In this document: positions 16,833 to 25,168 of the stretch, in pieces
Position numbering within the stretch: the first letter of the stretch is position 1
Layout: every line of letters starts with the position of its first letter
The notes under the pieces: generated by a model
What the model was told of the DNA's origin: nothing
The model's input: the letters and a program-made list of their open reading frames with translations, nothing else
Database searches by the model: none
Position numbers and translations under genes: made by a program
Origin: Polyangiaceae bacterium
GTDB lineage: Bacteria; Myxococcota_A; Polyangia; Polyangiales; Polyangiaceae
Reading direction: 5' to 3'
Assembly (NCBI GenBank): GCA_025937835.1
Contig: JAICQO010000023.1
Coordinates: 1 to 64,000, forward strand
DNA: 64,000 nt

Positions 16833-17429
16833 GAAGTTTTTCGGTCTTTCTGACTGCGGCCGAGCCCGTAGAGAGGGCTTTCGTTCACGCTATTCGAACA
16901 CCCGCGCGGCCGCGCTGGGGGTGGGCGACGAGACGGCCCCGTTTGGACCGTCATCACGCTTCGTCACCCCGCAAAGTAGCGTTCGAACGAAGAAACCGCG
17001 TCCCGTGTCGTGTTGGCGACAGGCCCGCGGTTACGTGAGCCGCGCGGAACCTAGCTCGCTTTGCCCGCTCGCGCAAGCCCGTGGCTCGAAACGGCCCGAC
17101 GATGGTCTTGTCCGCGCGTGTCCGCGTGTCCGCGCGTGCGCGTGAATCCGCCCGCGCGCGTGAAGCACGGCCGCTCGAGCTCTCGGAGCGCGGCGTGAGC
17201 GTTGGCGCGCCGGACCGCGCGGGTGATCGCGTGCCACGGCGAGCTCGGCTCCGGCTTCAGCGTGTCGGAGACCACGCAGCTCGCCGATGCCGTCGTCGAG
17301 GCGCGCGTTCTCTCGAACCATTGGCGGCTAAATTCGAGCGCAACGGTCCCCGCGCGCCCCCAGAGGATTCGCCGCAGCAGCTGAGTGCGAAGCACGAAGC
17401 GAACAGGCTAAATTCGAGCCGCTACCGCA
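16833..17429. other. Long intergenic region upstream of the helicase
   Basis: About 600 bases without a credible gene. Small open frames here have arginine-rich, shadow-like compositions and no ribosome-binding site. It contains the simple repeat at 17102-17141 and the first copy of a 14-base direct repeat, GGCTAAATTCGAGC, at 17326-17339; the second copy is at 17406-17419 beside tRNA-Cys. Part of it must be the helicase leader and promoter on the minus strand; no clean TTGACA/TATAAT pair is visible. Confidence 0.5.
17102..17141. repeat. Simple GTCCGCG/CGTG repeat tract
   Basis: A low-complexity tract built from tandem variants of GTCCGCGCGT and GTCCGCGT, in the gap between the helicase and tRNA-Cys. 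Unit length varies and there are no unique spacers. Confidence 0.5.
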
Positions 17430-17450
17430 AGCAGACCCGAAGGGTCTGCT
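17430..17450 (-). terminator. Hairpin directly after tRNA-Cys
   Basis: On the minus strand AGCAGACCC and GGGTCTGCT form a 9-bp perfect stem around a TTC loop. The first base of the hairpin is the final A of the encoded CCA end of tRNA-Cys. No T-run follows. It may end the tRNA transcript or guide 3' processing. Confidence 0.5.
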
Positions 17451-17524
17451 GGAGGTGCGGATCGGATTCGAACCGACGTGTGATGGTTTTGCAAACCATT
17501 GCCTAACCGCTTGGCTACCGCACC
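17450..17524 (-). tRNA. tRNA-Cys (anticodon GCA), CCA end encoded
   Basis: On the minus strand the acceptor stem is GGTGCGG with CCGCACC, the D-arm contains GCCAAGCGGTTAGGC, and the anticodon stem-loop is ATGGTTTGCAAAACCAT, giving GCA. The T-arm is GTCGGTTCGAATCCGAT, with one G-T pair. U is the discriminator base and CCA is encoded. The fold is complete. Confidence 0.96.
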
Positions 17525-17639
17525 AGGAAGGTCTTGGGCGCCGGAAGCTGCCACGATGCTCGGGGGAGATCAAGGGTTCGCGCGCGTGTCTCTAGCGCGA
17601 AAACCTTGGAAAACGCGCCGGGCCGCGGGCCAGCCGTCG

Positions 17640-18605
17640 TTACTCGCACATGCAGTCGTAGACCTGGGCCGCGTACGGGTACGGCGCGGAGCCCTGCTGG
17701 AGGGCGTTGTTGCCGCAGACCTGGGTGACGCCCGTGCACGACGTGGGACCGCAATCGTTCTCGACGAAGCAGTCGAGCACCTGTTCGCAGGCGCGCTGGT
17801 CCGATTGCGTGCGTGACAGGCAGAGCTCGCCGCAGGCGTCGTCTTGCCAGCCGTAGACACAGTTGCCGGGGACGGCGCAGGTGCCGGCGTCGCAGTTACC
17901 GCCGTCGCAGTCGTTGCCCGTTTCGCAGGCCATGCCGAGAGCACACACCGAGCAGCTGCCGCCGCAGTCCTCGTCGCTCTCGTCGCCGGACGGTTCGCCG
18001 TCGCCGCAGTGGTCGGGCGCGCACACGCCAGCGTTGCACAGCGCGCCCGCGCAATCGCCGCCGACCTTGCAGGCCTGTCCTTCGGCGCACGGGTCACACG
18101 AGCCGCCGCAGTCGACGTCCGTCTCGCTGCCGTTGCGCTTGCCGTCGTTGCAGGGGTCGAGTGGCGTCGCGCCGCCGGTGCCGGTCATCACGCCGCCCGT
18201 CGACGAAACCGGCGGCTCGCCGCCGTCGCCCGTGTCCCCGCCGGGCTCGCTGCCGCCGCCGAAGATGCCGGAGCCGCCCTGGCCCGACTTGCCGCCGGTG
18301 CCCGTGGCCTGGCCACCTGTCGCCGTCCGCCCGCCGGAGCCGCTGCCGGGCGAGGCGCCGCCCGTGGCTTTGCGGCCGCCAGAGGCCCCGCCGCTCGCGC
18401 CGGGCAAGCCTCCGTTCATCATCGGGTTGAACACGCCCCCGCTGGGGCGGACCCCGCCCGTGGTCTTTTCGCCGCCGGTCGTCGACACGCCACCCGTTCC
18501 GGGGAAGGGCTGCCCGTCGGGGTCGTCTTGCTCGGCGGTCGCGCAGTGCGCGAGGCACAGCGAGACACCGAGGATCAACCAGCTCAGGCGATCGGAGTTT
18601 CGCAA
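17640..18605 (-). CDS. Cys-rich lipoprotein with Thr-Gly-Gly repeats
   Basis: The 321-residue protein starts at TTG 18605, with AAAGG seven bases before it; no ATG fits. The signal-like segment LSWLILGVSLCLAHC could be lipidated, with His at -1. Residues about 30-155 are Gly/Thr-rich repeats (STTGGEKTTGGVRPSGGV and similar). Two tandem Cys modules follow, each containing DCGGSC-x-x-C and spaced CxxxxDC motifs (ETDVDCGGSCDPCAEGQAC; DESDEDCGGSCSVCALGMAC). The C-terminal segment has eight more cysteines. Such Cys modules are frequent in secreted myxobacterial proteins. The protein is probably surface-exposed; its function is unknown. It is monocistronic, between tRNA-Cys and a dyad-rich region. 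Confidence 0.78.
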   Translation of the reverse strand: MRNSDRLSWLILGVSLCLAHCATAEQDDPDGQPFPGTGGVSTTGGEKTTGGVRPSGGVFNPMMNGGLPGASGGASGGRKATGGASPGSGSGGRTATGGQATGTGGKSGQGGSGIFGGGSEPGGDTGDGGEPPVSSTGGVMTGTGGATPLDPCNDGKRNGSETDVDCGGSCDPCAEGQACKVGGDCAGALCNAGVCAPDHCGDGEPSGDESDEDCGGSCSVCALGMACETGNDCDGGNCDAGTCAVPGNCVYGWQDDACGELCLSRTQSDQRACEQVLDCFVENDCGPTSCTGVTQVCGNNALQQGSAPYPYAAQVYDCMCE

Positions 18606-19041
18606 ACCGAACCTTTAGAGCGACAAACGGTTAGGAACTTGCCGAGATTGCCGGAAAACTCCGGCGAAGAGAGTGAGTGCGAAGGGCGGCGCGTGCCGCC
18701 CCTGAGAACACGGCTAGAACGCCGAGCAGTCAAACTGATCGGCGTTCTAGCTAACTCATGAGTTTCTCACGCACGGCACTCCGTCGCAATCGGCAATCCG
18801 GCGCTTCTCCAGATTCAGTGCGACGACCGTGGTGTTCGGATCACAGCTCCGCCTCCGCGACTACATCGGGACACGCGCTGGCTTTCACCCGAAATGAATG
18901 CGAGCGACCGGGGAGCGAGGCATGGCGCGATGCGTGAGCGGATGACGCGCTGCGGGCCCTGGCGGTTCCGTGACAATTGACCCGAAACGCTGACGTGAAC
19001 ATGACGGCAAGCCGCGTGCGCCGTGCCCATACCGAAGGGTG
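18606..19041. other. Non-coding region between divergent lipoprotein and desaturase genes
   Basis: About 436 bases without a credible gene. It holds a strong 13-bp inverted repeat and an adjacent 12-bp palindrome (18713-18764). On the plus strand a possible promoter for the desaturase is TTGACC (18977-18982) with CATGAC 17 bases later, a weak -10. Small open frames on the minus strand are rich in Arg/Ser and have no ribosome-binding site. Confidence 0.5.
18713..18764. promoter_or_regulatory. Adjacent 13-bp inverted repeat and 12-bp palindrome
   Basis: GCTAGAACGCCGA (18713-18725) and TCGGCGTTCTAGC (18739-18751) are perfect inverted copies around a 13-base spacer. Two bases further on, AACTCATGAGTT (18753-18764) is a perfect palindrome. 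The pair lies 108 bases upstream of the Cys-rich lipoprotein start and 278 upstream of the desaturase start. It could be an operator for one or two dimeric regulators or a structured RNA. Confidence 0.55.
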
Positions 19042-20142
19042 ATGTCATCCAGCACTGGTTCGAGCACGCGGTCGAGGAGCGCCGGCGAATACGTGCGAGA
19101 GCTCAGACCGTACCTGCCCGTTGAGGCGTTCGAGCCTGCGCACTCGCGGCTCTGGTGGCTGCCCTTGCATCTCGCCGTGATCACGCTCGGAACGCTGTGG
19201 ATCGCCTCGAATGCCGTGCCGCTCTGGCTGCTGCCGCTGGTCTCGCTCACGCTCGGCGCGTCGTTCGCAGGCCTCGTGTTCCTCGGTCACGAGACGCTGC
19301 ACGGCGCGGTGGTGCGCGACAAGCGCGTCCGCTACCTGGTCGGCTTCGTCACGTTCTTGCCCTTCGCCGTCTCGCCGCGCTTGTGGACGGCGTGGCACAA
19401 CCGCGTTCACCACGGCAACGCCAACCACGCCGGCGTCGATCCCGACGCGTACCCCACGCTCGCCGAGCACCGCGCCGACCTCGGCGTGCGGATCTCCACC
19501 GACTGGTTCGGGATCGGAAGGCGGCGGCTCTACGGGTTGGTTTCGCTGTTCATCGGCTTCGCGGTCCAGAGCGCGCACGTGCTCGCGGTCGCCGGGCGCC
19601 GCGGTTACCTGAAGCCGCGTGAGCACCGCCTGGCCGTGCTCGAGACCGCGCTCGGCGCCGCGCTCTGGCTCGGGCTTGCCTTCGCGCTCGGTCCGACGGG
19701 CTTCTTTTTCGCGTGTTTCGTGCCCTGGATCGTCGCCAACACCGCCGTGATGGCGTTCATCCTCACGAACCACTCGCTGTCGCCGCTCACCGACGAAAAC
19801 GACCCGCTCGAAAACTCGCTGACCGTCACCGTACCGCGCTGGGTCGATGTCTGGACGCTGAACTTCGGCGCCCACGTCGAGCACCACCTATTCCCGTGGA
19901 TGAGCTCACGCTACGCGCCCGCGGTGACGCGCCTCGTGCAGGAGCGCTGGCCCGAGCGCTACCAATCACTCCCGCTCGTCACGGCCCTCCGCGCAGTCCA
20001 CCGCAGCGCCCGCGTCTACCTGAACCCGACCACGCTGTTCGATCCCAAGACCGGCGAATGCTTCCCCACCCTCGGCGCACACAACACTCCCCCGCGGCCC
20101 GGCAACGACACCCGAGGCTCTACCAGCCCGCACGCTGCTTAG
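19042..20142 (+). CDS. Membrane fatty-acid desaturase / hydroxylase family protein
   Basis: From ATG 19042 (a GTG sits directly before it) the protein has 366 residues. It carries the three His boxes of membrane di-iron desaturases: GHETLHGAV (HxxxH), WHNRVHHGNANH (HxxHH) and HVEHHLFP (HxxHH). Between them are hydrophobic segments consistent with four membrane spans (LPLHLAVITLGTLWIA, LWLLPLVSLTLGASFAGLVF, VSLFIGFAVQSAHVLAV, LGAALWLGLAFALGPTGFFF). The family inserts double bonds or hydroxyl groups into acyl chains using O2 and an electron donor. The substrate and position cannot be read from sequence. No ferredoxin or reductase gene is adjacent. Confidence 0.93.
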   Translation: MSSSTGSSTRSRSAGEYVRELRPYLPVEAFEPAHSRLWWLPLHLAVITLGTLWIASNAVPLWLLPLVSLTLGASFAGLVFLGHETLHGAVVRDKRVRYLVGFVTFLPFAVSPRLWTAWHNRVHHGNANHAGVDPDAYPTLAEHRADLGVRISTDWFGIGRRRLYGLVSLFIGFAVQSAHVLAVAGRRGYLKPREHRLAVLETALGAALWLGLAFALGPTGFFFACFVPWIVANTAVMAFILTNHSLSPLTDENDPLENSLTVTVPRWVDVWTLNFGAHVEHHLFPWMSSRYAPAVTRLVQERWPERYQSLPLVTALRAVHRSARVYLNPTTLFDPKTGECFPTLGAHNTPPRPGNDTRGSTSPHAA

Positions 20143-20177
20143 CTCCGTGGCGCTCTGCCTGGCGCCCGTGGCGGTTT

Positions 20178-20191
20178 CTCCGGATCCGGAG
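20178..20191. terminator. 14-bp palindrome between convergent genes
   Basis: CTCCGGATCCGGAG is a perfect palindrome in the 161-base gap between the converging desaturase and GH94 genes. A second weak stem, GCGCAC/GTGCGC, is at 20273-20292. Neither has a T-run, so a role in termination is only possible. Confidence 0.3.
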
Positions 20192-20303
20192 CCTTTACGG
20201 TGCCGGCGAGGCGCGGCTGCAGCGACGGGCCGCGTTTGGTGCGGAACCCAGGGTCGCAGCGAGCCGTGTTGCGCGCACTTTTCAGGGTGCGCACCCAATC
20301 TAG

Positions 20304-22715
20304 TTAGCCGAGCGTCACGACGACTTCGACCGTGGTGCCGGGCTTGGCGAGCGGGATCACGTTGCCGTCGAGCTTCTGGCCGTTGACGGTGACCGAGGTC
20401 ACGCCCTTGGAGACGCCGCGCGGGTTCTGGACGCGGATCTGGTATTCGGCGCCGCGGAACTGACGCTTGGCGCGGTAGCCTTGCCAACCCTTGGGGATGC
20501 AGGGGTCTACTTTCAGGCCCTGGTGCGTGGGCATGATGCCGAGGATGTACTTGGTGGCCGCGGTGTAGGTCCACGCCGAGGTGCCGCTCAGCCAGCTGTT
20601 GCGCGCGAGGCCGAACTGCGGGTGCTCGTCGCCGAGCACGTTTTGCGGGTAGACGTACGGCTCGCACTCGAACTCGTCGATCTTGTCGTTCTTCGCGGCG
20701 GGGTTGATCTGGTGATAGTACTCGTAGGCGTAGTCGCCGTTGCCGAGCAGGCACTCCGCGATCATCACCCAGGGGTTGGCGTGCAGGAAGATGCCGCCGT
20801 TCTCTTTGGCGCCCGGCGGGTAGGTGGTGACGCCGCCCTTGGCTTGATCGAAGCCGTTGAAGCCGGGGTAGCTGAGCTTGATGCCGTTCTTGGTGTTGAG
20901 TAGGCGCCGCACGCTGTCGAGCGCGGTGCGGGCGCGGGCGGGATCCGCGAAGCCGCTGATCACCGGCCAGCTCTGGCCGTTCGTGTAGATCTTGCCGTCG
21001 GTGTTCTTGTTGCTGCCGAGCGGCGAGCCGTCGGCGTCGAAGTAGCGGATGAACCACTCGCCGTCCCAGGCGACCTCGCCGAAGGTGGCCTTCATCGCGG
21101 CGTAGTCGCGGCGCAGCCCCTCGGTGGTGGCCGCGTCCCCGAGCACCTCGGTGAGCTCGCTCAGCTCTCGCAGGGCCACGCCGTACAGGTTGGCGTTGAA
21201 GCTCGACTCGGCGCCCGTCGCCAGGTTGACGGTGTCGTTCCAGTCCGCGAAGCCGAGCAGCGGCAGCTTGTGCTTGCCGAGGTCGCCCTTGGTGAAGGCG
21301 ACCGAGCGCTTCAGGTGCTCGAGCACGGTCCCGCTCTCGAGCGGCGCGCCCTCGCGGTCCTTCTCGTAGAAGGGGATCGACTTTTCGAGGAACGCGAGGT
21401 CGCCCGTCTCCTTCAGGTACCAGCAGGTGGCGAGCACGATCCACAGGTGGTCGTCGCCGTAGTATTGGGGGCGGTCGTCGCGTTCGCGCGAGTCGCCCTC
21501 GTTCGCCACCATCGACAGCGGGTTGAACTGGTGCATCGCGGAGCCGTTCCGCTTCTGCACGCTGAGCAGCATCTCGAGCAGCGTCCTGGCTTCGCTCGGT
21601 ACGCGGTCGAGGACACCGAGGACGTCCTGCGAGCTGTCGCGGAAGCCGATGCCGCGCTCGCCGAGGCCGAGCTGATACAGGGACAGATAGCGCGACCAGT
21701 TCTTGGTCGTGTAACACTGGCGGGGGTTGTGGATGTTGACCATCGAGTTGAAGCTCGGGTCGGGCGACTCCACCTCGAGCCGCGACAGGTAGCCGTCCCA
21801 GAACGCGCGCTCGGCTGCGAAGGCGGCGTCGACGGCCGCCGGATCGCGGTACTTTGCCGCCTCTTTGCGGGCGGCCTCGGCGTTTGCGGACTGGCCGAGC
21901 TGGGTGATGAGCCGCTTGGTCTCGCCGGGGCGGAGCTCGCCGAGATGGTGCAGCAGCGCGCCGATGTTGTCGCCGCGCAGCGCCTCGTAGTTGCCGAGCT
22001 CGGCCTGTTCGAGCGCGAGCGGGCGCTTCCAGGTGCCGTACTCGTTGTCGCCGAGGAAGCGCTTGCGATCCGACTCGAACGAGGAAACCGGCAGGTTCGA
22101 GGTCAGGTAATTGACCATCGTGTCCTTGTGCATGAACGCGTATTGCGCGAGCAGAAGGCCGCCACCGGGCTCGCGGTAGGCCTTGCTCTGCATGGTCTGC
22201 GGGACCCAGTCGGCGTTGTTGAACTGCTTGAGCGCGTCGAAATGCGTGTACTCGACGACCGGGATCGCATCGACCGACACCGGCTCTTTACGCAAGTTCG
22301 TGATCTTGATGTCGCGCACGACCGAGCTCGCGCCCTGCGGCACGAACACGGTCACCTCGGTGCGGATGCCGTAGAACTCGCTGACGTAGCGGTTGTAGCC
22401 GAGCCCGACGTGGCACTCGTAGCGGTCGTACGGATCGAGCGTGGGCACGAAGAACGGCGAGAACAGCTGGTATCCGCCCGCCTCCTTCACGCGCAGGTAC
22501 AGAGTCTCGCCCTTGAAGTCGGAGGACGGGAGCTGCGGGATGTACTTGACGATGCGGTTCAGCGCCGGATCCGTCTTGCACAAGAGCGAGCCGCCGGTGT
22601 GGTCGACGATTCCGCCGAAGCGCATCGTGCCGACGTAGTTGACCCATTTGACGGGGGTCTTCGGCGTGGTGATCACGTACTCGCGCGCGGCGTCGTCGAA
22701 ATATCCGTACTTCAT
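20304..22715 (-). CDS. GH94 family glycoside phosphorylase (cellobiose/chitobiose phosphorylase-like)
   Basis: The 803-residue protein has the normal length for GH94 inverting phosphorylases, which split a beta-linked disaccharide with phosphate to a sugar 1-phosphate. The N-terminal beta-sandwich (MKYGYFDDAAREYVITTPKT) is followed by an (alpha/alpha)6 barrel with GIGFRDSSQDVLG, QYYGDDHLWIV and the catalytic-acid motif GFADWNDTVN. Asp491 there aligns with the known catalytic Asp of cellobiose phosphorylases. YPPGAKENGGIF, EYYHQINPA and SGTSAWTYTA near the C-terminus also fit. There is no signal peptide, so it acts on imported disaccharide. Exact specificity (cellobiose, diacetylchitobiose, laminaribiose) cannot be decided, and no transporter is adjacent. 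Confidence 0.94.
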   Translation of the reverse strand: MKYGYFDDAAREYVITTPKTPVKWVNYVGTMRFGGIVDHTGGSLLCKTDPALNRIVKYIPQLPSSDFKGETLYLRVKEAGGYQLFSPFFVPTLDPYDRYECHVGLGYNRYVSEFYGIRTEVTVFVPQGASSVVRDIKITNLRKEPVSVDAIPVVEYTHFDALKQFNNADWVPQTMQSKAYREPGGGLLLAQYAFMHKDTMVNYLTSNLPVSSFESDRKRFLGDNEYGTWKRPLALEQAELGNYEALRGDNIGALLHHLGELRPGETKRLITQLGQSANAEAARKEAAKYRDPAAVDAAFAAERAFWDGYLSRLEVESPDPSFNSMVNIHNPRQCYTTKNWSRYLSLYQLGLGERGIGFRDSSQDVLGVLDRVPSEARTLLEMLLSVQKRNGSAMHQFNPLSMVANEGDSRERDDRPQYYGDDHLWIVLATCWYLKETGDLAFLEKSIPFYEKDREGAPLESGTVLEHLKRSVAFTKGDLGKHKLPLLGFADWNDTVNLATGAESSFNANLYGVALRELSELTEVLGDAATTEGLRRDYAAMKATFGEVAWDGEWFIRYFDADGSPLGSNKNTDGKIYTNGQSWPVISGFADPARARTALDSVRRLLNTKNGIKLSYPGFNGFDQAKGGVTTYPPGAKENGGIFLHANPWVMIAECLLGNGDYAYEYYHQINPAAKNDKIDEFECEPYVYPQNVLGDEHPQFGLARNSWLSGTSAWTYTAATKYILGIMPTHQGLKVDPCIPKGWQGYRAKRQFRGAEYQIRVQNPRGVSKGVTSVTVNGQKLDGNVIPLAKPGTTVEVVVTLG

Positions 22716-22860
22716 GGTGGTTCGGCTGGGTCTCTGACCAGGGGCGGCCCCGGGATGGAGCGCGACGGGTGCGTGTCTAGCACGACCCCAAGCGGAGGCA
22801 GCCGACGGCGCCGTGCGTCAGCGCCTTACCTGGCGAGGAAGATGCTTTGACTAACGCCGC

Positions 22861-23706
22861 CTAGCGCCGCTTGAGCTCGAGCTCGAGCCCTTCCCGGGCG
22901 ACCAAAAGCTCGACGGACGGGGCAAGCTCGGCGAGGCGGGCCTTCGAGTTCGCGCCGAGCTCGTCGAGCGCGTCGTCGGTGCGATCCGGGTCGTGGTGGA
23001 ACAGGGCGAGGCGGGCCGGCTGGGCCAACTCCGCGAGGTGCAAGACGTCGTCCACCAGCGAGTGCCCCCAGCCGAGCTTGTGCGGCATGTCGCTGCGCAC
23101 GTACTGCGAGTCGTGGATGATGAGGTCGGTGTCCGCCGAGAAGCGCGCCAGCGCCTCGGTGGTGATCACCGCCGTCGGCGCGTTGAGCTCGTTGTCGGTG
23201 AGATAACAGAGCGACGAGCCGTCCTCGTCCTCGATGCGGAAGCCTTGCGCGCCGCCGGGGTGGTTCAGCTGCACGGGGCGCACCGTGGCGCCGCCGATGC
23301 GCCAGGCGCTGGCGTCCGGCTTTGCCAGCTCGACCTTGGCGGGGACGTCGTGAACGCTGACCGGGAAATGGATGTCGTCGAAGATGTTGCGCTGAAAGCG
23401 CTGCTGCGCCTCGTTGGCGAGCGGATACACGATCAAGTGGTTCGACTTCTTCCACAGCGGGGCGAAGAACGGCAGCCCCATCACGTGATCCCAGTGCGTG
23501 TGACTCAAGAGCAGATGTACCTGCTGCTCGCGACCTTCACGAACCAGCGCCTTGCCGAGCGCGCGCAAACCGGTGCCTGCGTCGAGCGCCAGCGTGGTGC
23601 CGTCGAGCAAGCGGACTTCGACGCACGAAGTGTTGCCTCCGTAACGCGCGGTTTGCGCGCCGGGCGCCGGCACCGAGCCGCGGACTCCGTAGAAGGTGAC
23701 GTGCAT
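22861..23706 (-). CDS. MBL-fold metallo-hydrolase
   Basis: The 281-residue protein starts at ATG 23706 (MHVTFYGVRGSVPAPG), which aligns with family N-termini; an upstream in-frame start adds 23 unlikely residues. The metal-binding motif is LLLSHTHWDHVMGLPFF, with further ligands in LNHPGGAQGFRIED, LTDNE and DLIIHDSQY, and a late FHHDPDRTDD. This is the group of PhnP/RNase Z-like beta-lactamase-fold phosphodiesterases often found in delta-proteobacteria and cyanobacteria. The substrate is unknown; nucleic acid or a cyclic phosphate are options. It diverges from the algH gene. Confidence 0.9.
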   Translation of the reverse strand: MHVTFYGVRGSVPAPGAQTARYGGNTSCVEVRLLDGTTLALDAGTGLRALGKALVREGREQQVHLLLSHTHWDHVMGLPFFAPLWKKSNHLIVYPLANEAQQRFQRNIFDDIHFPVSVHDVPAKVELAKPDASAWRIGGATVRPVQLNHPGGAQGFRIEDEDGSSLCYLTDNELNAPTAVITTEALARFSADTDLIIHDSQYVRSDMPHKLGWGHSLVDDVLHLAELAQPARLALFHHDPDRTDDALDELGANSKARLAELAPSVELLVAREGLELELKRR

Positions 23707-23869
23707 CGGAGCCAACGTCTTACACCAGTTCGTGTCATTCCGATACAATTCCGGCCATTTGACCGAGCTGAGCACGGTTCAATCGAGTCTGATTCCAGGC
23801 ACCTCGACGCATGCGAGGGGTCGAGCCCGCTCGACGACGACATCGCTATCCGTTAGCTTCGAGTACTTG

Positions 23870-24430
23870 ATGTCGGATCTCGCGCCTGGGTTTCTGGTCG
23901 CCGCTCCGCCGCTCGGGGACCCGAACTTCGATCGTTCGGTGGTGTTGCTCGCCGCTCACGGGGAAGAGGGCGCGTTCGGCTGGGTGCTGAACGGCCGCGA
24001 GGTGATGACACTCTCGGATCTGGTGGTGCGCGCGGACATGGCCAAGGTCGCGCCCGATGTCCCGGGCACGGTGCGGATCGGCGGCCCGGTCTCGCCGGAG
24101 CAAGTCTGGCTCGTGTACCCGACGAGCGATCGTTTCCCGGACATCGAAGGTCAATTCGAGGTCGGCGAGGGCGTGCTCGCCTGCGCCTCCAAACGGATCC
24201 TGGCGCGCGTCGCCGAGGGCCGCGTCCCGGAAAACATGTTCGGACTGCTCGGCTATGCCGGCTGGGCCCCCCAGCAGCTCGAGAACGAGATCCGCCGCGG
24301 CTCGTGGTTGCCGACCGACTTCGACGCCGGCCTGGTGTTCTCGTCCCCGCTGAGCGATCTCTGGCAACGCGCGTACGCCCGGGTCGGTACCACGCCGATC
24401 GCGTTCACGTCGCGCGTTGGCCTGGCCTAG
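23870..24430 (+). CDS. YqgE/AlgH family protein
   Basis: The 186-residue protein starts MSDLAPGFLVAAPPLGDPNF, the classical AlgH N-terminus, which fixes the start at ATG 23870. Other family motifs are SVVLLAAHGEEGAFGWVLN, IGGPVSPEQVWLVYP and LLGYAGWAPQQLENEIRRG-SW. Family members are conserved cytoplasmic proteins of unclear biochemical role, named from alginate regulation in Pseudomonas. The stop codon shares bases with that of the convergent pcm gene (CTAG). Confidence 0.95.
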   Translation: MSDLAPGFLVAAPPLGDPNFDRSVVLLAAHGEEGAFGWVLNGREVMTLSDLVVRADMAKVAPDVPGTVRIGGPVSPEQVWLVYPTSDRFPDIEGQFEVGEGVLACASKRILARVAEGRVPENMFGLLGYAGWAPQQLENEIRRGSWLPTDFDAGLVFSSPLSDLWQRAYARVGTTPIAFTSRVGLA

Positions 24431-25095
24431 CTCGGGATCAACGGCACGAAGATGCAGGGCACGGTGTTGCGGAACGACAGCTCGCCGTCGGCCGTTTTCT
24501 CGCCGATCACCAGATCTTGGCCGAGCTCGTCGCCGATCGGCACCACGATTTTCCCGGACGGCGCGAGCTCTTCGAGCAACGCCTTCGGGATCTCTTCGGG
24601 CGCCGCCGAGACCAGGATCCGATCGTAGGGCGCGCGCGGCGCGTACCCTTCGCGGCCGTTACCCTCGATCACGGTCACGTTGTCGGCGTGGAGCTCGGCG
24701 AGCGTCGAGCGGGCGCGCACGGCGAGCTCGTTCAGGATCTCGATCGCAATCACCTCGCGCGCGAGCTCACCGAGCAACGCCGCGGCGTAACCGGAGCCGG
24801 CTCCGACCTCGAGCACGCGGTGCTCGGGTCGCAGATCGAGCTCGGCCAGCATCAGCGCGATCATGCTGGGCTGGCTGATGGTCTGCTCGTGACCGATCGG
24901 CAGCGCGCGATCGGCGTAGGCCTGGCGTGGCTGCTCGGGCACGAAGCGGTGCCGCGGGATCCGTGAGAACGCAGCGAGGATCGCCTCGTCCGTGATCCCG
25001 GTCTGTCGCACGATCTCGCGCACCAGATCCGCGCGTTCGTCGGCCCGCTCGGGCTCGGAGCGTTCGGCGTGGGGCCGCCCTGGCTCGGTTTCCAC
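24427..25095 (-). CDS. pcm: Protein-L-isoaspartate O-methyltransferase
   Basis: The 222-residue protein starts at GTG 25095. It has the PCMT motifs: IPRHRFVPE, YADRALPIGHEQTISQPSM, and the SAM-binding motif I VLEVGAGSGYAAALL, followed by VIAIEI, PYDRILVSAAPEEIP and GKIVVPIG. It transfers a methyl group from SAM to isoaspartyl residues in damaged proteins, starting their repair. It is divergent from the SUMF1-like gene (73 bases between starts) and convergent with algH. Confidence 0.95.
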   Translation of the reverse strand: METEPGRPHAERSEPERADERADLVREIVRQTGITDEAILAAFSRIPRHRFVPEQPRQAYADRALPIGHEQTISQPSMIALMLAELDLRPEHRVLEVGAGSGYAAALLGELAREVIAIEILNELAVRARSTLAELHADNVTVIEGNGREGYAPRAPYDRILVSAAPEEIPKALLEELAPSGKIVVPIGDELGQDLVIGEKTADGELSFRNTVPCIFVPLIPS

Positions 25096-25168
25096 GCGCG
25101 AAGCCTACCTCAGCGGGCTCGGCTGGGTCAGGCGTACGATACGCGGCTTGCGGCCTGCGTGTATTTCG

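Noticed and set aside
17102-17141. Possible CRISPR-like repeat
   Set aside because: Units are short, variable and contiguous, with no unique spacers and no cas genes anywhere in the window.
18815-19048. 77-codon open frame on the minus strand upstream of the desaturase
   Set aside because: No ribosome-binding site, biased Arg/Ser content, and it overlaps the probable desaturase promoter.
21270-22850. 526-codon open frame antisense to the GH94 gene
   Set aside because: Mirror frame of a conserved enzyme with Arg/Leu/Val/Glu-rich shadow composition.
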